Below, piece by piece: positions 42,665-50,672 of a DNA stretch of 64,000 bases. This stretch comes from Bradyrhizobium sp. URHD0069. GTDB lineage: Bacteria; Pseudomonadota; Alphaproteobacteria; Rhizobiales; Xanthobacteraceae. The stretch lies in the NCBI RefSeq assembly GCF_000701345.1, contig NZ_JNIJ01000017.1, positions 80,160 through 144,159 of the forward strand. The letters are read 5' to 3'. Both the position numbers and the translations under genes were made by a program. The notes under the pieces were generated by a model that saw nothing but the letters and a program-made list of their open reading frames with translations, ran no database searches and was not told where the DNA came from. Every line of letters begins with the position of its first letter. The stretch's first letter is position 1.

Positions 42665-43402
42665 TCAAATCATGGCCATTCCACCGTTGACGTGAATCGT
42701 TTGCCCGGTAACGTAACCGGCTTCATTCGAGCTCAGATAGACTGCCGCCGCGGCGATATCATCGGGCGCTCCAAGCCGCGCTGCAGGGACCTTCGAAAGA
42801 ATGCTTTCGCGCTGCTTCTCGTTGAGCGCGTCCGTCATCGGGGTTGCGATAAATCCAGGCGCAATGCAGTTGGCGGTCACGTTGCGCTTGGCGTATTCGG
42901 CACCCAGCGTCTTGATCATGCCGATCAGTCCCGCCTTCGAGGCGGTGTAATTGCCCTGGCCCGGATTGCCGGTAACGCCGACGACGGACGTGATCGCGAT
43001 GATGCGGCCGAAACGCTTGCGCATCATCAGCTTGGTCGCGGCCCGGGCCAGGCGGAAGGTCGCCGTCAAATTGACTTTGATGACCTCGTCCCAGTCCTCG
43101 TCGCGCAATTGCACGAACAGATTATCCCGGGTGATGCCGGCGTTGGCGACGAGAATATCGACCTGGCCCATGACTTGTTCGGCTGACGGCACCAGCGCCT
43201 CGACCTCGGCGGCATCAGAGAGATTGCAAGGCAGCACGTGAACGCGTTCGCCGAGCTTGCCGGCGAGCGTGTCCAGCACCTCGCGCCGCGTCCCGGAAAC
43301 AGCGACCGTCGCGCCTTGCGCGTGCAGCGCTTGCGCAATCGCACCACCGATGCCGCCGGTCGCGCCGGTGACGAGCGCCTTCCTGCCAGTCAGATCGAAC
43401 AT
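42665..43402 (-). CDS. fabG: 3-oxoacyl-ACP reductase
   Basis: A 245-residue short-chain dehydrogenase that reduces 3-oxoacyl-ACP with NADPH. The cofactor motif KALVTGATGGIGGAIAQALH is at the N-terminus, followed by ILVANAGITRDNLFVQ. The catalytic Ser, Tyr and Lys lie in IAITSVVGVTGNPGQGNYTA and SKAGLIG. The C-terminus has AAAVYLSSNEAGYVTGQTIH. It lies 12 bp after fabD. Confidence 0.96.
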   Translation of the reverse strand: MFDLTGRKALVTGATGGIGGAIAQALHAQGATVAVSGTRREVLDTLAGKLGERVHVLPCNLSDAAEVEALVPSAEQVMGQVDILVANAGITRDNLFVQLRDEDWDEVIKVNLTATFRLARAATKLMMRKRFGRIIAITSVVGVTGNPGQGNYTASKAGLIGMIKTLGAEYAKRNVTANCIAPGFIATPMTDALNEKQRESILSKVPAARLGAPDDIAAAAVYLSSNEAGYVTGQTIHVNGGMAMI

Positions 43403-43414
43403 CGTTTTCTCTCC

Positions 43415-44374
43415 TCAGGCCGTCTGCACGGCATTGAGCGCGTCTTTCGCCGCGGCAATATCGTTCGGTCCGCCGACTGAAACTCCGATCGCGCCGTCGG
43501 CAATGCGCTTCACCAGACCACTCAGCACCTTGCCGGCGCCGATTTCGAAGAAGCGCGTGACGCCGTGGCTCGCCATGTAAGCCACCGATTCGCGCCAGCG
43601 CACGGTTCCGGTGACCTGCTCGACCAGGCGGCGGCGGATCTCGTCCGGATCCACGATCGGCGCTGCCAGCACGTTCGACACCACAGCCACGGTCGGTTGC
43701 TTGATGGTGACATCCGCAAGCGCTTTCGCCATCACGTCGGCCGCGGGCTGCATCAGCCGGCAGTGAAACGGCGCCGACACCGGCAGCAACATGGCGCGCT
43801 TGGCGCCCATGGTTTTGGCGATCTCAAGCGCGCGCTCGACCGCGGCCTTGTCGCCGGAGACCACGACCTGCCCGCCGCCATTGTCATTGGCGGCTTGGCA
43901 GACCTGCCCCTGCGCCGCCTGATCGGCAACAGCCACCACGGTCTCATAATCGAGACCGAGCAAGGCGGCCATCGCGCCGACGCCCACCGGCACCGCCTTC
44001 TGCATGGCAAGGCCGCGCGTGCGCAACAGGCGCGCGGTATCACTGATGCTGAGGCTGCCCGCAGCGGCGAGCGCGGAATATTCGCCGAGCGAATGTCCCG
44101 CAACGAACGCGGCGTCCCGTCCTACCGAAAAGCCGGCTTCGGTCTCCAGCACGCGCAACGTCGCGAGCGACACCGCCATCAGTGCTGGCTGGGCGTTTTC
44201 GGTGAGCTGCAGGGTCTCGCTCGGACCGTCCCAAATGATGGTCGTCAGCTTCTGGCCGAGCGCCGCATCGACCTCGTCGAAGACAGCGCGCGCAGCCGGA
44301 AAGGCCTCCGCGAGGGCCTTGCCCATGCCGACAGCCTGGGACCCCTGCCCTGGAAACGTGAACGCCGCCGCCAT
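43415..44374 (-). CDS. fabD: Malonyl CoA-ACP transacylase
   Basis: A 319-residue transacylase that loads malonate on ACP. The start FTFPGQGSQAVGMGKALAEA is characteristic. The nucleophilic serine is in FVAGHSLGEYSALAAAGSLS at about residue 95, and the catalytic histidine in VSAPFHCRLMQPAADVM. It begins the fabD-fabG-acpP-fabF set and is divergent from the ribosomal protein operon. Confidence 0.96.
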   Translation of the reverse strand: MAAAFTFPGQGSQAVGMGKALAEAFPAARAVFDEVDAALGQKLTTIIWDGPSETLQLTENAQPALMAVSLATLRVLETEAGFSVGRDAAFVAGHSLGEYSALAAAGSLSISDTARLLRTRGLAMQKAVPVGVGAMAALLGLDYETVVAVADQAAQGQVCQAANDNGGGQVVVSGDKAAVERALEIAKTMGAKRAMLLPVSAPFHCRLMQPAADVMAKALADVTIKQPTVAVVSNVLAAPIVDPDEIRRRLVEQVTGTVRWRESVAYMASHGVTRFFEIGAGKVLSGLVKRIADGAIGVSVGGPNDIAAAKDALNAVQTA

Positions 44375-44717
44375 CGATCCCCCTGAATGCCGCTGAAAAT
44401 CGCTAAAGTCGGGCCGAAAGACACCGCTGGGGACACTTGTGTCAAGCGGGTGCCGGTTCCCGGCCGCAGGTAGGGCTAATTGAGGCCGCTTTCCCTTGCC
44501 ATCGCGGTCAAAATCCGTATAAACCGCGCCATCCGTGGATCCCGGCCGGGAGCTGAACGGACGGTCTCACCAATCTCACCTTTCAGGCGATGTTGATGTG
44601 GCAGGGCCAGTCGGCCCGTCGTCCCGTGCTTCCGCCTTCTGAGCTAATCCGAGTCCTTTCCGAAGGTCTCGAAGGGCTTGCCGCCGGGAACCGCGCCAAC
44701 ACAAGGAAAGGACACCC
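44375..44717. other. Divergent control region between fabD and rpsF
   Basis: Contains the leader of the ribosomal protein operon. A run of about 195 bp between the proposed promoter at 44496 and the rpsF start is long enough for a regulated leader; bases near 44660-44690 include GTCCTTTCCGAAGG and short inverted repeats. No recognisable riboswitch. AAGGAAAGGA just precedes the rpsF ATG. Confidence 0.4.
44496..44523 (+). promoter_or_regulatory. Sigma-70-like promoter for the rpsF operon
   Basis: TTGCCA at 44496-44501 and TATAAA at 44518-44523 are separated by 16 bp, a good housekeeping-type promoter pointing toward rpsF. Position and strength suit a ribosomal protein operon. It is a visual match only. 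Confidence 0.45.
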
Positions 44718-45191
44718 ATGCCTCTTTATGAGCATGTTTTTCTCGCGCGTCAGGATGCGAGCACCCAGCAGGTCGAAGAACTGACCACGCAAATGACCGG
44801 CATCGTCGAGCAACTCGGCGGCAAGGTCGTGAAGACGGAAAACTGGGGCGTACGTTCCCTCACCTATCGGATGAACAAGAATCGCAAGGCGCATTTTGTG
44901 CTGCTGAACATCGATGCCCCGTCGGCTGCGGTCACCGAGATCGAGCGGCAGGAGCGGATCAGCGAAGATGTGATCCGCTATCTCACGGTTCGCGTCGATG
45001 AGCACGAGGAAGGTCCCTCGGCGATGATGCGCAAGGCTGATCGCGACCGCGATCGTGACGACCGCGGTGGCGGTTTCCGTGGCGACCGCGAAGGCGGCTT
45101 CCGGGGCGATCGTGACGGTGGCGGCTACCGCGGCGACCGTGGTCCACGCCGTCCGCGCGATGACGCCGAAGCAGTAGCGGTTGAGGAGTAA
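44718..45191 (+). CDS. rpsF: 30S ribosomal protein S6
   Basis: A 157-residue S6. The core [20 protein letters not shown], then [20 protein letters not shown] and [20 protein letters not shown] is standard. A C-terminal extension of about 50 residues, rich in Arg, Asp and Gly with repeated [18 protein letters not shown], follows; such tails occur in alphaproteobacterial S6. It binds 16S rRNA together with S18, whose gene follows after 5 bp. Confidence 0.97.
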   Translation: MPLYEHVFLARQDASTQQVEELTTQMTGIVEQLGGKVVKTENWGVRSLTYRMNKNRKAHFVLLNIDAPSAAVTEIERQERISEDVIRYLTVRVDEHEEGPSAMMRKADRDRDRDDRGGGFRGDREGGFRGDRDGGGYRGDRGPRRPRDDAEAVAVEE

Positions 45192-45196
45192 GAATC

Positions 45197-45436
45197 ATGG
45201 CTGAAGCTGGTGCACGCCGTCCGTTTTTCCGCCGCCGCAAGACTTGCCCGTTCACGGGTCCGAATGCGCCGAAGATCGACTACAAAGATTCCAAGCTGCT
45301 GATGCGTTATGTCTCCGAACGCGGCAAGATCGTGCCGAGCCGGATTACCGCCGTGTCCGCCAAGAAGCAGCGCGAACTCGCGCGCGCCATCAAGCGCTCG
45401 CGTTTCCTCGGTCTGCTGCCTTACGTTATCAGGTAG
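45197..45436 (+). CDS. rpsR: 30S ribosomal protein S18
   Basis: A 79-residue basic protein with [20 protein letters not shown] then [20 protein letters not shown] and [18 protein letters not shown], typical of S18, the partner of S6 on the small-subunit platform. Second gene of the rpsF-rpsR-DUF2232-rplI operon. A strong hairpin follows at once. Confidence 0.97.
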   Translation: MAEAGARRPFFRRRKTCPFTGPNAPKIDYKDSKLLMRYVSERGKIVPSRITAVSAKKQRELARAIKRSRFLGLLPYVIR

Positions 45437-45441
45437 AAATA

Positions 45442-45474
45442 TTTGATCGGCGGCGTTTGCTGCCGCCGATCAAA
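45442..45474 (+). terminator. Strong hairpin after rpsR
   Basis: TTTGATCGGCGGC (45442-45454) pairs perfectly over 13 bp with GCCGCCGATCAAA (45462-45474), loop GTTTGCT. The run after it is AAATCTT, not a clean T-run, so it may be a partial terminator or an mRNA-stabilising structure that sets the ratio of ribosomal proteins to the downstream membrane protein. Confidence 0.55.
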
Positions 45475-45560
45475 AATCTTCATAAGGCTTCCGGTCGTCC
45501 GGTTGCCGATGGTTGGGGTTCTGAAAAACCTCTAACCGCTCGAAAGGAGCGGGACAGCTG

Positions 45561-46550
45561 ATGATCACGATCGTTCTCATTGCAGTAGCGGCCGGCTCTG
45601 CGTCGGCCTTGATGTTCGCCTCGATCATTTCGGGCGCGCTGGTCTCGTTGCTGCTGCTCTATCTGGCGCCGCTGCCGTTGATGGTGGCAGGGCTCGGATG
45701 GAGACCGCTTGCCGCCACCATCGGCGGCATCCTCGCGGCGATCGGCCTCGGCGCCATCTTTGGCCTCCCTTATTGCATCGCCTTCGTCATCACGGTGGCG
45801 CTGCCGGCCTGGTGGCTTGGACATCTCGTTTTGTTGGGACGCCTCACAGGCAATGAAGCTGCATCAGGCAACGGTGCGGCGCCGGTTGCACCCGATCTGG
45901 AATGGTACCCGATCGGTCGCATCCTGCTCTGGATCGCGGGCTTTGCGACATTGACGACCGTAGCGGTGCTGCTCACGCTTGGCGGCGACGGCGCCACCAT
46001 CACGGCTACCCTCAAGCGCGGCTTGCTGCGGATCCTATCGTCCCGCAGCGGCACTCCGCCGACCGGCCAGGTCGAACAGGTGATCGATGCGGTGGTGGTG
46101 CTCGCACCGACTGCGGCCGCGATCATCTTCATGATGACGCTGACGCTCAACCTTTGGCTCGCCGCAAAAATCACGGCGACGTCAGGACGGTTGCAGCGGC
46201 CATGGCCCGACCTGAAGAGCACGGAGCTGCCGCCGATGACGCTGGCCGCCCTGTCGGCTGCTATCGCCTTCTGTTTTGTCGGCGGACTGCTGGCGATGCT
46301 GGCGCAGACCGTCAGCGCAGCCTTGATGATGGCTTACGCGTTCGTCGGCTTTGCGGTGCTGCACACGCTGACGCTTTCCGTGAAGAGCCGCGGCTTCCTG
46401 CTGATCTGCACCTACGTCATCGTGGTGATGTTCAGCTGGCCGGTGCTTGCGATGGTGGTTCTCGGTCTCGCCGATGCCATCTTCGGCCTTCGTCAACGCT
46501 ATTTGCAGAGCAGGCCGCCGCCCATCCCACATCCTGACGTAACACCCTAA
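45561..46550 (+). CDS. DUF2232 family membrane protein
   Basis: A 329-residue protein with about eight hydrophobic segments, for example LMFASIISGALVSLLLLYLA, IGLGAIFGLPYCIAFVITVA and TAAAIIFMMTLTLNLWLAAK. Members of DUF2232 (YybS-like) are found inside the rpsF-rpsR-rplI operon of many Alphaproteobacteria; the function is unknown, and an S-component-like fold has been proposed for relatives. The ATG at 45561 follows GGAGCGGGA. Confidence 0.85.
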   Translation: MITIVLIAVAAGSASALMFASIISGALVSLLLLYLAPLPLMVAGLGWRPLAATIGGILAAIGLGAIFGLPYCIAFVITVALPAWWLGHLVLLGRLTGNEAASGNGAAPVAPDLEWYPIGRILLWIAGFATLTTVAVLLTLGGDGATITATLKRGLLRILSSRSGTPPTGQVEQVIDAVVVLAPTAAAIIFMMTLTLNLWLAAKITATSGRLQRPWPDLKSTELPPMTLAALSAAIAFCFVGGLLAMLAQTVSAALMMAYAFVGFAVLHTLTLSVKSRGFLLICTYVIVVMFSWPVLAMVVLGLADAIFGLRQRYLQSRPPPIPHPDVTP

Positions 46551-46590
46551 CTTAATCCCGTAACTCTCATCATCATAACGGAGAACGAAT

Positions 46591-47193
46591 ATGGAAGTCA
46601 TTTTGCTGGAACGCGTCGCCAAGCTCGGCCAGATGGGCGAGGTCGTCCGCGTCAAGGACGGATTTGCCCGCAATTTTCTCTTGAAGCGCGGCAAGGCGCT
46701 GCGCGCCACCGCAGACAATCGCGCGAAGTTCGACGGCATGAAAGCCGAGCTCGAAGCCCGCAATTTGCAGGCCAAGGGTGAAGCAACCAAGGTCGCGGAG
46801 AAGATCGACGGCCACAACGTCGTGGTGCTGCGTCAGGCCTCGGAGACCGGTCAGCTGTTCGGATCGGTGACCGTTCGCGACATCATCGCATCGTTCGAGA
46901 GCGACGGCGTATCCATCAGCCGTAGCCAGATCATGCTGGATGCACCGATCAAGACCATCGGCAAGCACAAAATCGCCATCGCCGTCCATCCGGAAGTCGA
47001 AGTCAGCGTGACCGTGACCGTCGCGCGCAGCGCCGACGAAGCCCAACGCATCAACCGCGGCGAGGACATCAGCACCCGTCAGGAAGATCAGGACGCAGCC
47101 GCTGAAGCGCTCGCCGCCGCCGGCGAATTCTTCGACCCGGAAGCCCGCCGCGACGAAGCGGAGCCGCAGGAAGAAGCGGCTTCCGAGAAGTAG
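46591..47193 (+). CDS. rplI: 50S ribosomal protein L9
   Basis: A 200-residue L9: [20 protein letters not shown], then [20 protein letters not shown] at the N-terminal rRNA-binding domain, a long connecting helix, and the C-terminal domain with [20 protein letters not shown] and [15 protein letters not shown]. The acidic tail (about 40 residues beyond E. coli L9) is usual in this group. A hairpin at 47225-47248 closes the operon. Confidence 0.97.
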   Translation: MEVILLERVAKLGQMGEVVRVKDGFARNFLLKRGKALRATADNRAKFDGMKAELEARNLQAKGEATKVAEKIDGHNVVVLRQASETGQLFGSVTVRDIIASFESDGVSISRSQIMLDAPIKTIGKHKIAIAVHPEVEVSVTVTVARSADEAQRINRGEDISTRQEDQDAAAEALAAAGEFFDPEARRDEAEPQEEAASEK

Positions 47194-47224
47194 CGCTTTT
47201 TGCTTGGATCGAATTGATGACTTA

Positions 47225-47248
47225 CCAACCCGGCCCAGGCCGGGTTGG
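47225..47248 (+). terminator. Hairpin at the end of the ribosomal protein operon
   Basis: CCAACCCGGCC (47225-47235) and GGCCGGGTTGG (47238-47248) form an 11-bp inverted repeat, effectively with a four-base loop, followed by GGATTTCG. The T-run is short. It lies 32 bp after rplI and before the convergent gene at 47316. Confidence 0.55.
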
Positions 47249-47315
47249 GGATTTCGCCGAGCGACAGTCTGATGGTCAAGCCGGGCCGTAGATCGGAAGT
47301 CTGCTCTTACGAAGC

Positions 47316-48347
47316 CTATTGAGAGATCGGCGGTACGGCCGGTCCCGCAGGCGCAATTGCCGGCGGTGGCGGCGCTGAAGCCGTCGCAGCCGACGATGCG
47401 GGTTGCGCAGGGGATACCACCGCAGGCGCTGATACCGCGGGGGAAGCCGGCGGCGCAGGGGTGACTGCGGGAACCGGATCGGCCCGCAGTGCCGGGGCCT
47501 CTCCGCTAGCCGGCTCTTTGGACGTCTCGATCTTGCCGGTTTCAGGCTTGCCCTCGCCGGACGGCTTTGAAGCCTCGGGTTTAGTGTCCTCGCCTTTGGC
47601 GGTTTCGCTCCTGGGCGTAGCGCCTTTCACCGCCTCGCCTTTTGCAGGCTCCCCTTTGGCAGCCTCGGTCCTTGCAGCGTCATCCGTTTTAGCCGGATCG
47701 GTCTTGGGCGGTTCATCGGCTCCCGGCTTGCCCCGCTTCTTGGTGGCCGATTTGCGGCCATCGGGGCCGCGCTCGCTCGCGGCCTGCGCGGGCGCTTGAT
47801 CGTCCGCAGCCGGTTTCGCGGCATCGGGCGGCTCCGTCGGCCGCGCCAGTTGTTTGGCGTTGCGGCCCTGACGTCCGTGCTCGGCTTGCGACGGAAGTCC
47901 GTCGGCATCCGGCCTCGCAGCCCGTGGCGGCGCGACGTCGGGCTTGGCGGCCTCTTGCGATTCTGGCTGAGCCGGGCGCAGCCGGCGGCCAAAGCGGTCG
48001 AGCTGGTCAGGCGGACCGGCGGGCCTGCCCTCCGGCGTCGCATCCTTGGACTGTTTGGGCTGGCCGACATGGCGGGTATCGGTAGCCCCATTCGAGATCA
48101 GAAAGGCGGCGAGCATCGAGGCCATGTCACTACTGGTAGTGTAATGCTGGCGCAGGAAGCCCGGCAGGGATCCGGTCGAGACGGTCTTCAACAGGCCCCG
48201 CGGGCTCTTGTGGCAGGCATGGCACGTGCCCGCGAAAATCTGGGAGGGGCTTTTGCCGGCCTCGAGATTTTGCGCCTGCGCCGGGACCGCAGCGAAACAG
48301 CCGATCAGGAGCGTCGCCGTCGCTAAACTGAGCGCTCGGCTCAACAT
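47316..48347 (-). CDS. Exported cytochrome-c-like protein with long Pro/Ala/Lys-rich tail
   Basis: A 343-residue protein with a signal peptide ending AVPAQA before QNLEAGKS. One heme-binding motif is present, FAGTCHACHKSPRG at about residues 40-53 (CxxCH). A short helical part, STGSLPGFLRQHYTTSSDMA, then MLAAFLISNGATD, completes a reduced cytochrome c fold, although a clear distal methionine is not obvious. From about residue 95 on, the sequence is low complexity, with repeats like KGEPAKGEAVKG and AATASAPPPPAIAPAG. Such tails may span or bind peptidoglycan. Electron-transfer partners are unknown. It is convergent with rplI. Confidence 0.7.
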   Translation of the reverse strand: MLSRALSLATATLLIGCFAAVPAQAQNLEAGKSPSQIFAGTCHACHKSPRGLLKTVSTGSLPGFLRQHYTTSSDMASMLAAFLISNGATDTRHVGQPKQSKDATPEGRPAGPPDQLDRFGRRLRPAQPESQEAAKPDVAPPRAARPDADGLPSQAEHGRQGRNAKQLARPTEPPDAAKPAADDQAPAQAASERGPDGRKSATKKRGKPGADEPPKTDPAKTDDAARTEAAKGEPAKGEAVKGATPRSETAKGEDTKPEASKPSGEGKPETGKIETSKEPASGEAPALRADPVPAVTPAPPASPAVSAPAVVSPAQPASSAATASAPPPPAIAPAGPAVPPISQ

Positions 48348-48627
48348 TCCCTATTCTCCAGATGCGGAAATCGCTTCCAGCGTCGTTATTGTCACTGGCT
48401 GAGGCGGTCACCTTTTAGCCGATTATCGCGCGAATGGAAGCGCACATGTGCCGCAAGCGCGTGGACGTAACATTTGCGAATATCCGTTGTGTCTACAATG
48501 CACTAGCGCATGGGAACCGCAGCTACTATGTTCCCTTCCTGGCGCTTGGGAACCATTTCTATTCCCCATGCGTCGAGTAGGACGGCCGGTACGCTAGCCT
48601 CTACGGGATCGCTTTTGGGTGGTTTCG

Positions 48628-49878
48628 ATGGACCGTTTGCTGCGTTACTTTCTAAAGCAATTCATTCGCCGCGGCTCGATGACGTTCACGACCGCAAGCG
48701 GGGCAAAATTTACCTGCGGCGACGGGACCGGCGAACCGGTCTGTGTGCGATTCCTGACCACCGACGCCGAGCGCAGGGTTCTTCTCAACCCGGAACTTGC
48801 CTTGGGCGAAGTTTACATGGAAGGCGCGTTCGTCGTCGAAAATGGCTCGATTGCCGACGCCCTGGCGATCCTGCTCGATCAGCCGGATATCTTGCCGCGC
48901 TGGGCCAAGCTGCAATGGTGGCTGCGTTATCTGTTCAGGCATGCACGGCAGTTCAATCCGCGCGGGCGTTCCAAAAATAATGTCGAGCGTCATTATGACC
49001 TCGACGCGCGGCTCTATTCCCTCTTCCTCGATTCCGACAAGCAGTACAGCTGCGGGTATTTCGAAACCCCCGATGCGTCGCTTGACGATGCCCAGGTCGC
49101 CAAGAAGCGTCACCTCGCCGCGAAACTGCTGATCGGGCGTGACGACCGTGTGCTCGACATCGGCTCCGGTTGGGGCGGGCTTAGCCTGTATCTCGCCGAA
49201 ATGACCGGCGCCAATGTCACGGGTATTACGCTCTCGAGCGAACAATTACATGTGTCGAACGACCGCGCGGCTCAGAAAAATCTGACCCGGTCAGCGAAGT
49301 TTTTCCTTGAGGATTATCGCGACGTTTCCGGGCCGTTCGAGCGCATCGTATCGGTGGGCATGTTCGAGCACGTTGGGGTGGATTTCTACGAGACCTATTT
49401 CAGGCGGTGCGCCGAACTTCTCACCGACAACGGCATCATGATGCTGCATTCGATTGGCCGTTCGGAGGGGCCTGACGCCACCAATCCCTGGATTGCGAAG
49501 TATATTTTCCCCGGCGGCTACATCCCCGCGCTTTCCGAAGTACTCCCCGCGATCGAGCGCGCCGGGCTTCTGGTGTGCGACATCGAAATCCTGCGGCTGC
49601 ACTATGCCGAAACGCTGAAAGCGTGGCGTGAGCGCTTCATGGCACGGCGCGAGGAAGCGGTGCAGCTCTATGAGGAGCGCTTTGCCCGGATGTGGGAATT
49701 TTACCTGGCGGGCTCGGAGATGTCATTCCGCAAGCAGAACCTGATGAATTTCCAGATCCAGCTCACCAAGCGCCAGGGCATAGTGCCGATGACGCGCGAC
49801 TACATCGCCCGCGAGGAAGCGAAACTGCGTGGCATCGAGCGCGGCCAGCGGCCGCGGCTGCAAATTGCCGGCGAATAA
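48628..49878 (+). CDS. Cyclopropane-fatty-acyl-phospholipid synthase family methyltransferase
   Basis: A 416-residue enzyme of the CFA synthase family, which adds a methylene from S-adenosylmethionine to double bonds of membrane lipid acyl chains. The N-terminal domain lies before NNVERHYDLDARLYSLFLDS; the cofactor site is VLDIGSGWGGLSLYLAEMTG at about residues 176-195, then GITLSSEQL and VSVGMFEHVGVDFYETYFRR. IFPGGYIPALSEVLPAIERA and RMWEFYLAGSEMSFRKQNLM are further family features. The ATG at 48628 is preferred to a GTG at 48619. The exact lipid substrate is not proven. Confidence 0.88.
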   Translation: MDRLLRYFLKQFIRRGSMTFTTASGAKFTCGDGTGEPVCVRFLTTDAERRVLLNPELALGEVYMEGAFVVENGSIADALAILLDQPDILPRWAKLQWWLRYLFRHARQFNPRGRSKNNVERHYDLDARLYSLFLDSDKQYSCGYFETPDASLDDAQVAKKRHLAAKLLIGRDDRVLDIGSGWGGLSLYLAEMTGANVTGITLSSEQLHVSNDRAAQKNLTRSAKFFLEDYRDVSGPFERIVSVGMFEHVGVDFYETYFRRCAELLTDNGIMMLHSIGRSEGPDATNPWIAKYIFPGGYIPALSEVLPAIERAGLLVCDIEILRLHYAETLKAWRERFMARREEAVQLYEERFARMWEFYLAGSEMSFRKQNLMNFQIQLTKRQGIVPMTRDYIAREEAKLRGIERGQRPRLQIAGE

Positions 49879-49908
49879 TAGGTTGGCGCAGGCAGCTTCA
49901 GCCCTAGA

Positions 49909-50115
49909 TTAGTTTCGAAGGCTGTAATCAGAGGCGCAATAAGGAAACGGCGACGCCGGTCGGGCAAGCTGTGCCTTCACCGCGGCCAATAGCTCTGGAT
50001 CGCAAGGCACCGCGCGCAAGTCTGAACAAGAGACCTTCTCCATGGTGTCGATCAGCATCGACAGCCACAATCTGTCGTCGCCTCCCGATCGCCATGGCTG
50101 AAGTCGTTGGCCCAT
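49909..50115 (-). CDS. Small hypothetical protein
   Basis: A 68-residue protein with DDRLWLSMLIDTMEKVSCSD, then LRAVPCDPELLAAVKAQLAR, and the end FPYCASDYSLRN. The two acidic, cysteine-containing helices and the strong ending look conserved rather than random, and I have a vague memory of similar proteins in related genomes. The ATG at 50115 is used here; the frame stays open to 50220. Function unknown. It is convergent with the methyltransferase gene. Confidence 0.5.
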   Translation of the reverse strand: MGQRLQPWRSGGDDRLWLSMLIDTMEKVSCSDLRAVPCDPELLAAVKAQLARPASPFPYCASDYSLRN

Positions 50116-50254
50116 CGCCTGTCCTTTGCCTGCCCTCGCCCGTGACCAATCCAGAAGTCGCGAACCAGTTCCCGGCGACCGTAGCGTCAGAGAAAATCCA
50201 CCAGCTGTGACCTGCTTCACAGAAGCTCCGGCCGGTTTGTCCTAAAGTTTCAAA

Positions 50255-50377
50255 ATGGAAGAGAAAACCTACCGACGGTCGTTCGATCCGAAAGCCGACA
50301 TCGGCACCGACTACGCCTTGATTGCTATCGGCGTGGGAGCGGCCCTGATCGCGCTGATCTATCTCCTGCTGACTTGA
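50255..50377 (+). CDS. Small single-pass membrane protein
   Basis: A 40-residue frame from ATG 50255: EEKTYRRSFDPKADIGTDYA followed by LIAIGVGAALIALIYLLLT. A polar N-terminus and one C-terminal membrane helix are clear. A weak AAAGTTTC precedes the start. Its regular layout and the isolated, properly stopped frame support a real small protein, though a chance frame cannot be excluded. It lies between the convergent small gene at 49909 and dnaB. Confidence 0.5.
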   Translation: MEEKTYRRSFDPKADIGTDYALIAIGVGAALIALIYLLLT

Positions 50378-50672
50378 ATCAGCGCTGAGATCGCGACCCG
50401 GAACGCTCCTGCCCTTTGGGATGGGTAGGCCCGAGCGGCGGAAGGTTCAGTCCGCGCTGACGTTTTCGCAGGTTTTCCATCGAGCGGACGGGTGACTCGC
50501 TCGATTCTCCCCGAATCAAGCGCCAATGCGCCACCAAAGGGATTCCCGGCGCGCATTGTGTGAATCGTGCATAAGGCAGGTTGATGCTTTCACTGGGCCC
50601 GGGAGTGGCGCTTTATCGCCGCCCGCTTCCGGGAATCCAAAGAACGCCCAAATCCAAAGATCAATTTGACCC

